Shown one piece after another: positions 1 through 7,246 of a stretch of 31,490 nucleotides of DNA. Location: NCBI GenBank assembly GCA_905202595.1, contig CAJKSP010000029.1, positions 1-31,490 on the forward strand, read 5' to 3'. The notes beneath the pieces are model-generated. The model did not search any database and was not told the DNA's origin. It was given only the letters and a program-made list of their open reading frames with translations. This stretch comes from an uncultured Sutterella sp. Its GTDB lineage: Bacteria; Pseudomonadota; Gammaproteobacteria; Burkholderiales; Burkholderiaceae_F. Each line of letters opens with the position of its first letter. Position 1 is the stretch's first letter. The position numbers and the translations under genes were made by a program.

Positions 1-140
1 TCGAAGGCTCCGTCAAGGCGCGCAACCATCTCGGCGGCACGGCTCCCGAGCAGGTACTGAAGCAGGTGAAGCGCTGGGAAGCGGTTTTCGCTGAACGCGC
101 CGCCGCCAAAGCTCAGAAAGACGCTCAGGCTGCCGGCTGA
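1..140 (+). CDS. argH: argininosuccinate lyase, C-terminal fragment
   Basis: The reading frame is open from base 3 to the TGA at 138-140, giving about 45 residues. The stretch GSVKARNHLGGTAPEQV matches the C-terminal end of betaproteobacterial argininosuccinate lyase, which releases fumarate and arginine in the last step of arginine synthesis. The rest of the gene lies upstream of the window. The tail after this motif is Ala/Lys/Gln-rich and longer than the usual short end. A strong hairpin terminator follows about 45 bases later. The call rests on a short remembered family motif, so it is good but not certain. Confidence 0.75.
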   Translation, partial: EGSVKARNHLGGTAPEQVLKQVKRWEAVFAERAAAKAQKDAQAAG

Positions 141-185
141 AATCTGCTGCGGCTGACTGTGCGATTCGCCTAACTGAATCGGCTG

Positions 186-219
186 AAAGGGCCGCCTGTG
201 CAAACAGGCGGCCCTTTCT
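186..219 (+). terminator. Rho-independent terminator after argH
   Basis: An 11-bp perfect stem (arm GGGCCGCCTGT, 189-199, with its complement at 204-214) closes on the loop GCAA. It is extended by A-T pairs and followed by TTTCTTTT. It separates argH from the symporter gene. Confidence 0.9.
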
Positions 220-323
220 TTTACCATTTCCCCTGCTGACGACGATTTCCCTTCGCTGCGCACTGCATGGCTCGGGCTTTCTGCATCGTCCTTTCTCACC
301 ACTTTTACTAGGAAGCTCCCGCC

Positions 324-1826
324 ATGGAAGACTTCATCAATACGCTCAACGGCATCATCTGGGCGCCGCCTCTGGTCGGCCTCTGCCTGCTCGCCGGCCT
401 CTTCTTTTCTCTTCGCTCCCGCTTTGTGCAGCTTCGCATGGTGCCCGAAATGTGGCGCCTCATCTTCCAGCGGCGCGAAGGCGAAATCGGCCTTTCGAGC
501 TTTCAGGCGCTGACCATGACGCTCGCCGGCCGCGTCGGCACGGGCAACATCGCCGGCGTCGCCACCGCCATCTGCTACGGCGGCCCAGGCGCGCTTTTCT
601 GGATGTGGGCCGTCGCCTTTTTAGGCGCCTCCTCGGCCTTCGTCGAATCCACGCTCGGCCAGATCTACAAGGAGCGCATTGAAGATCAGTACCGAGGCGG
701 CCCGGCCTTCTACATTGAAAAAGGCCTTCGCTGCAAGCCCTATGCCTGGATCTTCGCGATCGTGACGATCCTCGCTTCCTGCATCTTCTGCCCGGGCGTG
801 CAGAGCAATGCCATTGCTGACGCCTGGTCGGAAGCCTTCGGCATCGACGCCACGATCAGCTCTGCAATCGTCACGTCGATTCTCTGCTTCGTCATCTTCG
901 GCGGCCTCAAGCGCCTTGCGCAGTTCACGAGCATCATCGTGCCCTTCATGGCGCAGGCCTACATCGTCATTGCGCTCATCATCGTCGGCGTCAACTGGCA
1001 GCAGATTCCTGATGTCTTCTCGATGATCTTCAGAAGCGCCTTCGGCATGGATTCCGTTCTCGGCGGCATTCTCGGCTCCGCCGTCTCCTGGGGCGTGAAG
1101 CGCGGCATTTATTCCAATGAAGCCGGTCAGGGCACGGGCCCGCACGCCTCTTCGGCCGCCGCCGTCTCTCACCCGGCCAAGCAGGGCCTCGTGCAGGCAT
1201 TCTCGATCTACATCGACACGCTCTTCGTCTGCACGGCCACGGGCTTCATGATTCTGATGACGGGCTGCTACAACATCATCGGCCCTGACGGCACCGTCTA
1301 TTACGAAGGCATGAAGGGCGTTGAAGCCGGTCCGGTCTACACGCAGTCCGCCATTGATCAGCTGATGCCCGGCCTCGGCGGCCCGTTCATTGCCGTTGCG
1401 ATCTTCTTCTTTGCCTTCACCACCATTCTCGGCTACTACTACATGGCCGAGACGAACGCCGCCTACATCAACCGCACGATCCGAAAGCCCTTCATCATCG
1501 TGATCGTGAAAGCGGTCTTCCTCTGCACCGTCGCCTTCGGCGCCCTCAAGGCTTCAACCTTCATCTGGACCATGGCCGACATTGGCGTGGGCACCATGGC
1601 CTGGCTCAACCTCATTGCCATCCTGCTCCTGCAGAAGCCGGCCTTCCAAGCGCTGAAGGACTATGAAATGCAGCGCCGTCTCGGCATCAATCCGGTTTTC
1701 CACCCGGAAAAGCTCGGCATCACGAACGCTGATTATTGGCAGAGCGGCCAAGCAGAAGCCAATCTCAATGTGGAATCCAAAGAAGGCGTCGACAACCTCG
1801 ACGGCCTTGAGCCTAAGAAGCAGTAA
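324..1826 (+). CDS. AGCS-family alanine/glycine:cation symporter
   Basis: The 500-residue inner-membrane protein has many hydrophobic helices and the hallmarks of the amino acid:cation symporter (AlsT/DagA) family: GRVGTGNIAGVATAI near residues 69-83 and SNEAGQGTGPHASSA near 262-276. Family members import alanine, glycine or related amino acids with Na+ or H+; the exact substrate cannot be read here. The ATG at 324 follows an AGGA about 10 bases upstream, and the N-terminus matches the family length. The last 40 or so residues form a hydrophilic, acidic tail. The gene stands alone between two terminators. The 183-base gap before it shows no glycine-riboswitch-like layout. Confidence 0.93.
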   Translation: MEDFINTLNGIIWAPPLVGLCLLAGLFFSLRSRFVQLRMVPEMWRLIFQRREGEIGLSSFQALTMTLAGRVGTGNIAGVATAICYGGPGALFWMWAVAFLGASSAFVESTLGQIYKERIEDQYRGGPAFYIEKGLRCKPYAWIFAIVTILASCIFCPGVQSNAIADAWSEAFGIDATISSAIVTSILCFVIFGGLKRLAQFTSIIVPFMAQAYIVIALIIVGVNWQQIPDVFSMIFRSAFGMDSVLGGILGSAVSWGVKRGIYSNEAGQGTGPHASSAAAVSHPAKQGLVQAFSIYIDTLFVCTATGFMILMTGCYNIIGPDGTVYYEGMKGVEAGPVYTQSAIDQLMPGLGGPFIAVAIFFFAFTTILGYYYMAETNAAYINRTIRKPFIIVIVKAVFLCTVAFGALKASTFIWTMADIGVGTMAWLNLIAILLLQKPAFQALKDYEMQRRLGINPVFHPEKLGITNADYWQSGQAEANLNVESKEGVDNLDGLEPKKQ

Positions 1827-1857
1827 TTTCTGACGCTACGTCCTTTCTGCTGAAAAC

Positions 1858-1887
1858 AAAGGCCGCTTTCCTTCGAAAGCGGCCTTT
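1858..1887. terminator. bidirectional terminator between convergent symporter gene and dnaE
   Basis: A perfect 13-bp stem (arm AAAGGCCGCTTTC at 1858-1870, complement at 1875-1887) closes on CTTC. A-rich and T-rich flanks lie on either side. It sits between the stop codons of two convergent genes, so it can serve both strands. Confidence 0.88.
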
Positions 1888-1913
1888 GCTGCTTTGAAGT
1901 CCGCAGCCAGCGC

Positions 1914-4900
1914 TTAATAGACCACCGTCACATTCCTGACGGCAGAAATGCTTCTCAGCTGAGGCTGAATGGCCTCCAAGCTTTTGATTTGAGTCGAAGC
2001 CAAAATTTCGCCCGCAGCATCCGCGCTGGACACCCGAAGCCGAACGCCAAGGCCGTCCGGCGATGCATTGGCTTTGAGAATCTCCGCCACGTCCTTCAGC
2101 GTTTTGCTTCGGCAACCTGACTTGAGCTCAATCAGCATGTAGGAAGCAGCCTGCCGTCGGAATTCATCAATGGTGGTGAATTCTTCGAGCGTCACAGACA
2201 TCCTCTTCGCATATTCGTCGTAGCGGACCTTGCCCGTCACGCAGGCCACTTCATCCACTTTGATTTCCCGACGATAGCGCTCCCAAGGCTTCGAAAAGCA
2301 CATCACTTCCACTGCTGTCGTGCCGTCGTCGATCGTCACGACGCCGAAGCGGCCCTTTTTGCCTTGGATCTGCCGAATGCCCGTCACGATGCCTGCGAGC
2401 TTCACCGGATCGCGACTCGGCTGCAGAGATGCGAGCGTATTGCTCGTAAAGCGGCGGAGCTCTTCGCGGTACTGATCGAACATATGGCCCGTGAGCCAAA
2501 AGCCGAGAATGCTCTTTTCCTCGGCCAGCTTGCGGCGTTCGCTCCACGAGGGCGCGTCCACCCAGCTCACAATCTTCTCCGTCTGCCCCGGCTCCGCAAA
2601 AAGACTGTCCTGGCCGGCATTCTGCTTGAGGGACTGCGCGGCGCCCAGCGCCTGACCGATGTTGCCGAACAGCTTGCCGCGGTCCGGATCAATGGAATCA
2701 AAGGCGCCTGCCTTGATGAAGCCCTCGAAGAATTTGGCATTGAGGCCCGGCACTCGTGCAGCAAAGTCGAAGATGTCCGTGAAGGGACCGCCCTCTTCGC
2801 GCGCTTTGACGAGCTCGTCGACAACGGCGCGGCTGACGCCTTTGATGCCGCCGAGGCCGAAGCGGATATGGTGCTCGTCAGGCACGGAGAAGAACCATTC
2901 GCTCTGATTGATGTCGGGCATCAGGAGCGCCACGCCGTTTTCCGCCGCATCGTTGATGAAGAGGCGCATCTTGTCGCCGTCATCCATCACCATGCACAAG
3001 TTGGCGGCGATGAACGATGCCGTGTGGTGAACCTTGAGGTAGGCCGTCTGATAGGCGACGTACGAGTAGGCGGCCGCATGCGACTTGTTGAAGCCGTAGC
3101 CCGCGAACTTCTCCATCAAGTCGAAGATTTCCGTCGCCACCGATTCGGAGACGCCGCGCTCGCCGGCGCCCTTGATGAAGACGGCGCGCTGCCGCTTCAT
3201 CTCCTCCACATTCTTCTTGCCCATGGCGCGGCGAAGCAGATCGGCGCCGCCTAGCGAATAGCCGCCGACGACCTGCGCCACGCGCATCACCTGCTCCTGA
3301 TAGACCATGATGCCGTAGGTCTCGCGGAGCACCGGCTCCATGCGCGGATCGAGATACTCGACCTTCTCGCGGCCGAACTTTCGAGCGATGAAGGAGGGAA
3401 TGAGGTCCATCGGACCCGGACGATAGAGCGCGTTCAAGGCCACCAGGTCTTCCAGGCGATCGGGCTTGGCCTGCTTGAGGAGCGTGCGCATGCCGTCGGA
3501 TTCAAACTGGAAGACGGCAACGGTTCTGGCTTCCTGGAAGAGCTTATACGTCGGCTCGTCGTCAATCGGGATGCGGTCAAGCTCAAACTTCTCGCCCGGA
3601 TGCAGCTTGTCGATGTACTCCACCGCCTTGGCCAGAATGGAAAGCGTCGTCAGGCCCAGGAAGTCGAACTTCACGAGGCCGACATTCTCAACGTCCTTCT
3701 TGTCGAACTGGCTGATGGTGTTCTCCAGGCGGCCGTCCGGGTTGTAGAGCGGGCAGAAGTCCGTCAGCTTGCCCGGCGCGATGAGCACGCCGCCGGCATG
3801 CATGCCCAGGTTTCTCGTCAGGCCCTCGAGCGGCTTGGCCAAGCGAAGGATTTCCTTATATTCGTCGTCCTTTTCGATGGCTTCCTTGAATTCAGGCACC
3901 TCGTTGAGGGCATCGGCGAGCGTGATGTTCTTGCCGGGCTGCTGCGGGATAAGCTTCGAAAGCGCATCCGTCTTCATGTAGGGCACATCCAGCGCGCGGC
4001 CGACGTCGCGCACGACGGCCTTCGCGCCGAGCGTGCCGAACGTTGCAATCTGACTCACGGCGTCCACGCCGTAGGTCTGCTTCACGTACTCAATCGTGCG
4101 GTCGCGGTTGAACTGGCAGAAGTCGACGTCGAAGTCAGGCATCGACACGCGCTCCGGATTGAGGAAGCGTTCGAAAAGGAGGTCGAACTTCAGCGGATCC
4201 AAGTCCGTAATGCCCAGAGAATACGCAACAAGCGAGCCGGCGCCGGAGCCGCGTCCCGGTCCCACCGGAATGCCGTTTCGCTTCGACCAGTTGATGAAGT
4301 CCTGCACGATAAGGAAGTAGCCGGGGAACTTCATCCCTTTGATGATGCCGAGCTCGTACTCGAGACGCTTGTCATAGGCCGGCCGCTTTTCCGCCTGCAC
4401 CTTCGGATCCGGATAGAGAAAGTCGAGGCGGCGCTGCAGGCCTTCCTTGGCGAGCTTGTCGATATAGTCGTCGAGAGACATGCCGTCCGGCGTCGGGAAG
4501 AGCGGCAGCTGCGGCTTGGAGAGCACGCCGTCCAGATTGCAGCGCTTGGCAATCTCCACCGTGTTTTCAATCGCGGCTGGAATGTCGGCGAAGAGCTCGC
4601 ACATCTCCGCTTCGCTCTTCAAGTACTGCTCCGGCGAGAAGAGCCGCGAGCGGCGCGGATCCTGCAGCGTGAAGCCTTCGGCAATGGCGCAGCGGACTTC
4701 ATGCGCCTCGAAGTCTTCCTTGTTGATGAACTGGATCGGATGCGTCGCGACGACAGGAATCTGATGCTCCACAGCGAGGTTCGCGAGCGACGCCGCAGCG
4801 AACTCGTCATGCCGGCGGCCTGCACGCTGAAGCTCCACGTAGAGTCGATCGCCGAAGAGCGCCTTCAGGCGCTCAGCGAGCGCATGCGCTTCCTTGGGCT

Positions 4901-5342
4901 TCTTGCCGATGATGAGGCGAGCCAGTTCTCCATCCGTGCCGCCAGTAAGGCAGATGAGCCCGCTGCCGCCGCCGTTCTCAAACCAGGCCATGTCTACCTG
5001 GCCGCGATAGGCATCGTCATCCGTCAGCCAGGCTTTCGTCAGCAGCACGCAAAGCGAGTGATAGCCCTCGTGATTCATGCAGAGCACGCCGAGCCGCCAG
5101 GGCTTCTTCGCATCCGCAGGATTCCGGATTTTGAGGTCGCAGCCCAAAATCGGCTTCAGCCCGGCAGCGAGCGCATGCGTATAGAAGCGCAGGCCGCCGA
5201 AGATGTTCATCAGGTCTGAAATGCCGATCGCCACGCCGCCTTGATCGAGCACGGCATGAATGATCGGATCGATGCGAACGATGCCGTCCGTAATCGAATA
5301 CTCGGAATGAAAGCGGAGATGGACGAATTTAGGTTCCGGCAT
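1914..5342 (-). CDS. dnaE: DNA polymerase III alpha subunit
   Basis: This is the replicative polymerase, 1142 residues (E. coli DnaE is about 1160). An N-terminal PHP domain comes first (FVHLRFHSEYS, 6-16), then the polymerase core with catalytic PDFDVDF (402-408) and the third Asp in KFDFLGL (558-564), a GFNKSHAAAYS segment, the internal clamp-binding motif QDSLF (911-915), and an OB fold from about 980. PHP metal ligands look degenerate, as in other proteobacterial DnaE proteins that rely on a separate epsilon proofreader. I chose the ATG at 5342 because MPEPKFVHLR aligns with the E. coli start; a TTG two codons upstream is also open. No Shine-Dalgarno precedes it: the leader is pyrimidine-rich. 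The gene lies 102 bases behind apbE, with a terminator between them. Confidence 0.97.
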   Translation of the reverse strand: MPEPKFVHLRFHSEYSITDGIVRIDPIIHAVLDQGGVAIGISDLMNIFGGLRFYTHALAAGLKPILGCDLKIRNPADAKKPWRLGVLCMNHEGYHSLCVLLTKAWLTDDDAYRGQVDMAWFENGGGSGLICLTGGTDGELARLIIGKKPKEAHALAERLKALFGDRLYVELQRAGRRHDEFAAASLANLAVEHQIPVVATHPIQFINKEDFEAHEVRCAIAEGFTLQDPRRSRLFSPEQYLKSEAEMCELFADIPAAIENTVEIAKRCNLDGVLSKPQLPLFPTPDGMSLDDYIDKLAKEGLQRRLDFLYPDPKVQAEKRPAYDKRLEYELGIIKGMKFPGYFLIVQDFINWSKRNGIPVGPGRGSGAGSLVAYSLGITDLDPLKFDLLFERFLNPERVSMPDFDVDFCQFNRDRTIEYVKQTYGVDAVSQIATFGTLGAKAVVRDVGRALDVPYMKTDALSKLIPQQPGKNITLADALNEVPEFKEAIEKDDEYKEILRLAKPLEGLTRNLGMHAGGVLIAPGKLTDFCPLYNPDGRLENTISQFDKKDVENVGLVKFDFLGLTTLSILAKAVEYIDKLHPGEKFELDRIPIDDEPTYKLFQEARTVAVFQFESDGMRTLLKQAKPDRLEDLVALNALYRPGPMDLIPSFIARKFGREKVEYLDPRMEPVLRETYGIMVYQEQVMRVAQVVGGYSLGGADLLRRAMGKKNVEEMKRQRAVFIKGAGERGVSESVATEIFDLMEKFAGYGFNKSHAAAYSYVAYQTAYLKVHHTASFIAANLCMVMDDGDKMRLFINDAAENGVALLMPDINQSEWFFSVPDEHHIRFGLGGIKGVSRAVVDELVKAREEGGPFTDIFDFAARVPGLNAKFFEGFIKAGAFDSIDPDRGKLFGNIGQALGAAQSLKQNAGQDSLFAEPGQTEKIVSWVDAPSWSERRKLAEEKSILGFWLTGHMFDQYREELRRFTSNTLASLQPSRDPVKLAGIVTGIRQIQGKKGRFGVVTIDDGTTAVEVMCFSKPWERYRREIKVDEVACVTGKVRYDEYAKRMSVTLEEFTTIDEFRRQAASYMLIELKSGCRSKTLKDVAEILKANASPDGLGVRLRVSSADAAGEILASTQIKSLEAIQPQLRSISAVRNVTVVY

Positions 5343-5385
5343 GAGCAAAAGCGAAAGGAGGAGCGGGCGTCAGGCGCCCCTGTGC

Positions 5386-5416
5386 AAAAAACGGCGGAAG
5401 CGCAGAGCCTCCGCCG
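5386..5416 (-). terminator. Rho-independent terminator after apbE
   Basis: On the minus strand a 7-bp stem (CGGCGGA/TCCGCCG) with an 11-base loop is followed by six T's. It lies just after the apbE stop and about 45 bases before the dnaE start. Confidence 0.8.
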
Positions 5417-5444
5417 CCCTCAGGTTCATGGTTATAGCAAACCG

Positions 5445-6545
5445 CTACTCGATGACGACTGCTTGAATGGAAGGATCGACGATCTGAACATCTGGCGCAA
5501 GCGCCTTGCTCAGCATGAGGCGCTTCAGATCTGCGCTCAGGATCGCGCCTCGAATTTCCGGATGCGCCTTGAGAAAGGCCTGCGCGCGATCCCAGCCCAT
5601 GCCGAAGAGCGCTGTGCAGAGCGCGTCGGCGCGTCCGCCGTTCTTGTCCACGATCGTGACGGACGAGAGATCCGTCGCGACCGGCCGGCCGGTCTTGGCG
5701 CTCAGAATATGGCCGTACGTTTTGCCGTTCTTGGAAAAATTGCGCTCGTAGGCGCCTGACGTAATGACGCTTTCATCCGCGGCGTTCACGACGGCAAAGT
5801 AGGCGCCTCGCGCCTGATCGGGACTCTGAAGACCGATGCGCCAGGGCTTGCCAGGCTGCTTTTCGCCGACAGCCACAACGTTGCCGCCGAGGTCAAGCAG
5901 TGCATGCGAAGCGCCGTGCGCCTTGAGAAATTCAGCAAGCTTCTGACCGATGAAGCCTTTGGCGATGGCGCCCATATCGATGTTCTGACCTTCGCCGATC
6001 TTCATGAACCACTGCCCGTTCTCCTCCGTCACCTCGACGCTCCGGTGATTGACGAGGCGCAGCGCCTTCTGAATGTCAGCGTCGCTCGGCACCGCATCTC
6101 CGCCGAAGCCGATCTTCCACAAGTTGACGACCGGTCCGATCGTGGGCTCGAATGCGCTGTCCGTCAAATCGGCAATGGCGAGCGCCTCCTTCGTCATTTC
6201 GGCGATTTCCGGCGTTACCGGCACCTTTTCGCCGGAGCGGCGGTTTACCTCGTTGAGCGCCGTTTCCTTATGCACGCTCATCATGTCGTCATAGCGGGCG
6301 ATCTCTTCATCCACGAGCGACGCTAAATGGCGAGCCGATTCCTGCGTTTCGCTGAAGACTTTTCCGGTAATGATGGTGCCCATGCGAAGGTTCGTCCACT
6401 GCGCCTCATATTCCTTGGCAGCGGGCGCGCTGGCTGCAGAAGGCGAAGCCAGCGGTTCGGCGGAAGCGTTTTCTGCACTGCAGGGGCCGCTCAATAGCGC
6501 GGCGCAAAGGATGGCGGACGCAGCGGCCGCAAAGCGAAATGACAT
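5445..6545 (-). CDS. apbE: FAD:protein FMN transferase (ApbE family)
   Basis: This exported enzyme cleaves FAD and attaches FMN covalently to Thr of target flavoproteins. The 366 residues begin with a signal peptide (hydrophobic 5-19, likely cut after CSA near 24). ApbE signatures follow: RMGTIITGKVFSE (54-66), NIDMGAIAKGF (188-198), LLDLGGNVVAVG (216-227), GHILSAKTGRP (278-288) and the ADALCTALF segment (306-314) expected to bind Mg2+. The Cys near the signal cleavage site is preceded by Pro, so a lipobox is unlikely. The start is the ATG at 6545; an in-frame TTG 11 codons upstream would push residues ahead of the signal peptide. Its neighbour upstream is an exported FMN-binding protein with an ApbE target motif, its likely substrate. 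A hairpin terminator lies between the two. Confidence 0.93.
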   Translation of the reverse strand: MSFRFAAAASAILCAALLSGPCSAENASAEPLASPSAASAPAAKEYEAQWTNLRMGTIITGKVFSETQESARHLASLVDEEIARYDDMMSVHKETALNEVNRRSGEKVPVTPEIAEMTKEALAIADLTDSAFEPTIGPVVNLWKIGFGGDAVPSDADIQKALRLVNHRSVEVTEENGQWFMKIGEGQNIDMGAIAKGFIGQKLAEFLKAHGASHALLDLGGNVVAVGEKQPGKPWRIGLQSPDQARGAYFAVVNAADESVITSGAYERNFSKNGKTYGHILSAKTGRPVATDLSSVTIVDKNGGRADALCTALFGMGWDRAQAFLKAHPEIRGAILSADLKRLMLSKALAPDVQIVDPSIQAVVIE

Positions 6546-6576
6546 GCTGACTGAACTGACAGAATCGTTAATGCAC

Positions 6577-6612
6577 AAAAAAGGAGACCCGCTTGCTGTC
6601 GGATCTCCTTTT
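6577..6612 (-). terminator. terminator/attenuator between the FMN-binding protein gene and apbE
   Basis: On the minus strand the stem AAAAGGAGA/TCTCCTTTT ends in a T-run. A second perfect 7-bp hairpin (6624-6644, arm GCCGAAC) lies just upstream of it, directly after the FMN-binding protein gene. Together they suggest strong termination, or partial readthrough setting a lower level of apbE than of its substrate. Confidence 0.75.
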
Positions 6613-6657
6613 CTTACAGCAGCGCCGAACTGAAAAAGTTCGGCTTATCGGCTGGAA

Positions 6658-6990
6658 TTACTTGGCCTTCGAGAGGGCGTCCTTCACAGCAGCCTTGATG
6701 CCTTCGGAGGAGAGCGTAGCGCCGCCGACGCTGTCAACGCCTTCAACGCCGTTCTTCTTGACGATTTCCGGGAGCATCGTGTCGATCGGAGCCTGGATGA
6801 TCATCTCGGTTTCGCCGTGCTTGACAACCTTGACGTCGGAGATCTTGCCGCCAGCGACGGTGACCTGGACCTGAATCATGGATTCGCGGCCCTTGCCTTC
6901 ACCCGTGTAGGTGCCGTCCTTGTAGGTAGCAGCCTGAGCGGCGCCAACAGCGAGGAGAGCAGCGGCGGCGGCAACGATGAACTTCTTCAT
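6658..6990 (-). CDS. exported minimal FMN-binding domain protein
   Basis: This is a 110-residue protein. Residues 1-20 form a clear Sec signal peptide (MKKFIVAAAA..., Ala-X-Ala cleavage at AQA). The mature part is a single FMN-binding domain (NqrC/RnfG C-terminal type). It ends with DSVGGAT (86-92), which fits the ApbE flavinylation motif Dgx(s/t)gAT, making Thr92 the likely FMN attachment site. It has no heme motif, membrane anchor or extra domain, so it probably acts as a soluble periplasmic electron carrier. The partner reductase is not in the window. The ATG at 6990 is preceded by AGAAGGAAAA at good spacing. The longer open frame upstream has no signal-peptide logic. apbE follows 112 bases downstream, separated by a hairpin terminator. 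Confidence 0.92.
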   Translation of the reverse strand: MKKFIVAAAAALLAVGAAQAATYKDGTYTGEGKGRESMIQVQVTVAGGKISDVKVVKHGETEMIIQAPIDTMLPEIVKKNGVEGVDSVGGATLSSEGIKAAVKDALSKAK

Positions 6991-7154
6991 GATGACGATT
7001 TTCCTTCTAAGAGAACGCCCGAGCTTTCCGAGAGCCGCCATAGGGCGGCATGCCTCGGGCAAATTGGATGAACCCTGGTCGGCGAAGATGAACTCCCTGA
7101 ACAGGTTGCTTGCAGGAAGCCGCCGGCTTGGCGCAGAACCGCGTGGGTTCTTGC

Positions 7155-7169
7155 GCGTGTGATCATAAC
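7155..7169 (-). promoter_or_regulatory. candidate extended -10 promoter for the FMN-binding protein gene
   Basis: On the minus strand TGTTATGAT gives an extended -10 (TATGAT, complement of 7161-7166) about 170 bases upstream of the ATG at 6990. No good -35 is visible at 16-18 bases, which is acceptable for an extended -10. The rest of the 256-base gap holds the glnS terminator and no convincing gene. Confidence 0.45.
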
Positions 7170-7205
7170 ACAGCCATTTGCGGCGGCCGGTCATCCAAAA
7201 GCACT

Positions 7206-7238
7206 AGAAAGTCAAGAAAAGCAACAGCTTTCTTGACT
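7206..7238 (-). terminator. terminator after glnS
   Basis: A long stem (AGTCAAGAAAGC against GCTTTTCTTGACT with one bulged base, loop TGTT on the minus strand) lies just after the glnS stop, followed by TTTCT. The T-tract is short. Confidence 0.7.
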
Positions 7239-7246
7239 CTCTCAAG

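Noticed and set aside
141..323. Possible glycine riboswitch upstream of the AGCS symporter gene
   Set aside because: Such genes sometimes have one, but the gap holds only the argH terminator and no paired aptamer-like layout.
3600..5219. A 539-codon plus-strand open frame opposite dnaE
   Set aside because: It is the antisense shadow of dnaE, with biased composition and no motif.
5341..5466. A 41-codon basic plus-strand ORF starting on the dnaE start codon
   Set aside because: It overlaps the apbE terminator and the apbE 3' end, lacks a convincing ribosome-binding site, and has no homology I can recognise.
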